This document shows, piece by piece, positions 4,996 through 5,048 of a DNA stretch of 5,048 nucleotides (position 1 is the first letter of the stretch; each line of letters starts with the position of its first letter). Origin of the DNA: an uncultured Pseudomonadota bacterium (GTDB lineage Bacteria; Lernaellota; Lernaellaia; Lernaellales; Lernaellaceae). Below the pieces are notes generated by a model that saw only the letters and a program-made list of their open reading frames with translations, had not been told where the DNA came from and made no database searches. The stretch spans positions 1 to 5,048 of the forward strand of contig CALBTQ010000477.1 in NCBI GenBank assembly GCA_937967875.1, in the 5' to 3' direction. Made by a program: the position numbers and the translations under genes.

Positions 4996-5048
4996 AGATC
5001 GGAAGAGCGTCGTGTAGGGAAAGAGTGTAGATCTCGGCTGTCGCCGTA
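4996..5048 (+). other. Illumina P5/universal adapter, reverse complement (artefact)
   Basis: From 4996 the sequence reads AGATCGGAAGAGCGTCGTG and continues through the reverse complement of the Illumina universal adapter as far as GCCGTA at 5043-5048. No i5 index is present between the read-1 primer region and the P5 arm, so this is the single-index adapter form. Two adjacent bases (5038-5039, CT) differ from the expected TG. This is synthetic DNA and should be trimmed. Confidence 0.98.

Overview
This 5,048-base window is not a clean stretch of genome. It begins with an Illumina TruSeq-type i7 adapter (1-45, including an apparent 8-base index at 4-11) and ends with the reverse complement of the Illumina P5/universal adapter (4996-5048). 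The biological insert is therefore only 46-4995, about 4.95 kb. Both outermost genes are cut by the insert ends, and the apparent start of the first gene and apparent stop of the last are partly built from adapter bases. The layout, adapter-insert-adapter, looks like one complete library molecule or synthetic long read deposited untrimmed.

The insert is GC-rich bacterial DNA (clearly over 60% GC by eye) with tightly packed genes, Shine-Dalgarno sites of the GGAGG type, and many long antisense shadow ORFs typical of high GC. There is no rRNA, tRNA or other marker that would place it. The mix of an HDOD protein, a UbiA-family prenyltransferase, a DUF502 membrane protein and a GT2 glycosyltransferase would fit a Gram-negative environmental lineage such as the former Deltaproteobacteria or a candidate phylum, but that is only an impression.

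Layout: a 5'-truncated UbiA-family membrane prenyltransferase (+, 46-831) converges, with 3 bp between the stop codons, on an HDOD signalling protein (-, 835-1710). A 129-bp divergent intergenic region follows, then a membrane-anchored YkuE-like metallophosphoesterase (+, 1840-2820). Its 3' end overlaps by 16 bp a small gamma-glutamylcyclotransferase/AIG2-like gene (-, 2805-3227), which lies behind a GNAT acetyltransferase gene (-, 3302-3781), probably in one transcript. A second divergent region (3782-3914) leads to a DUF502/COV-type membrane protein (+, 3915-4616) closely followed by a 3'-truncated GT2 glycosyltransferase (+, from 4619).

The genes do not form one visible pathway. The transcribed strand changes four times in five kilobases. 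The only well-supported couplings are GNAT-GGCT and DUF502-GT2, the latter suggesting an envelope role. I see no mobile element, CRISPR array, RNA gene, toxin-antitoxin pair or defence system, and nothing that I could honestly call a new biological system. The most consequential observation is the adapter sequence at both ends; the next are unusual active-site motifs in three of the enzymes.
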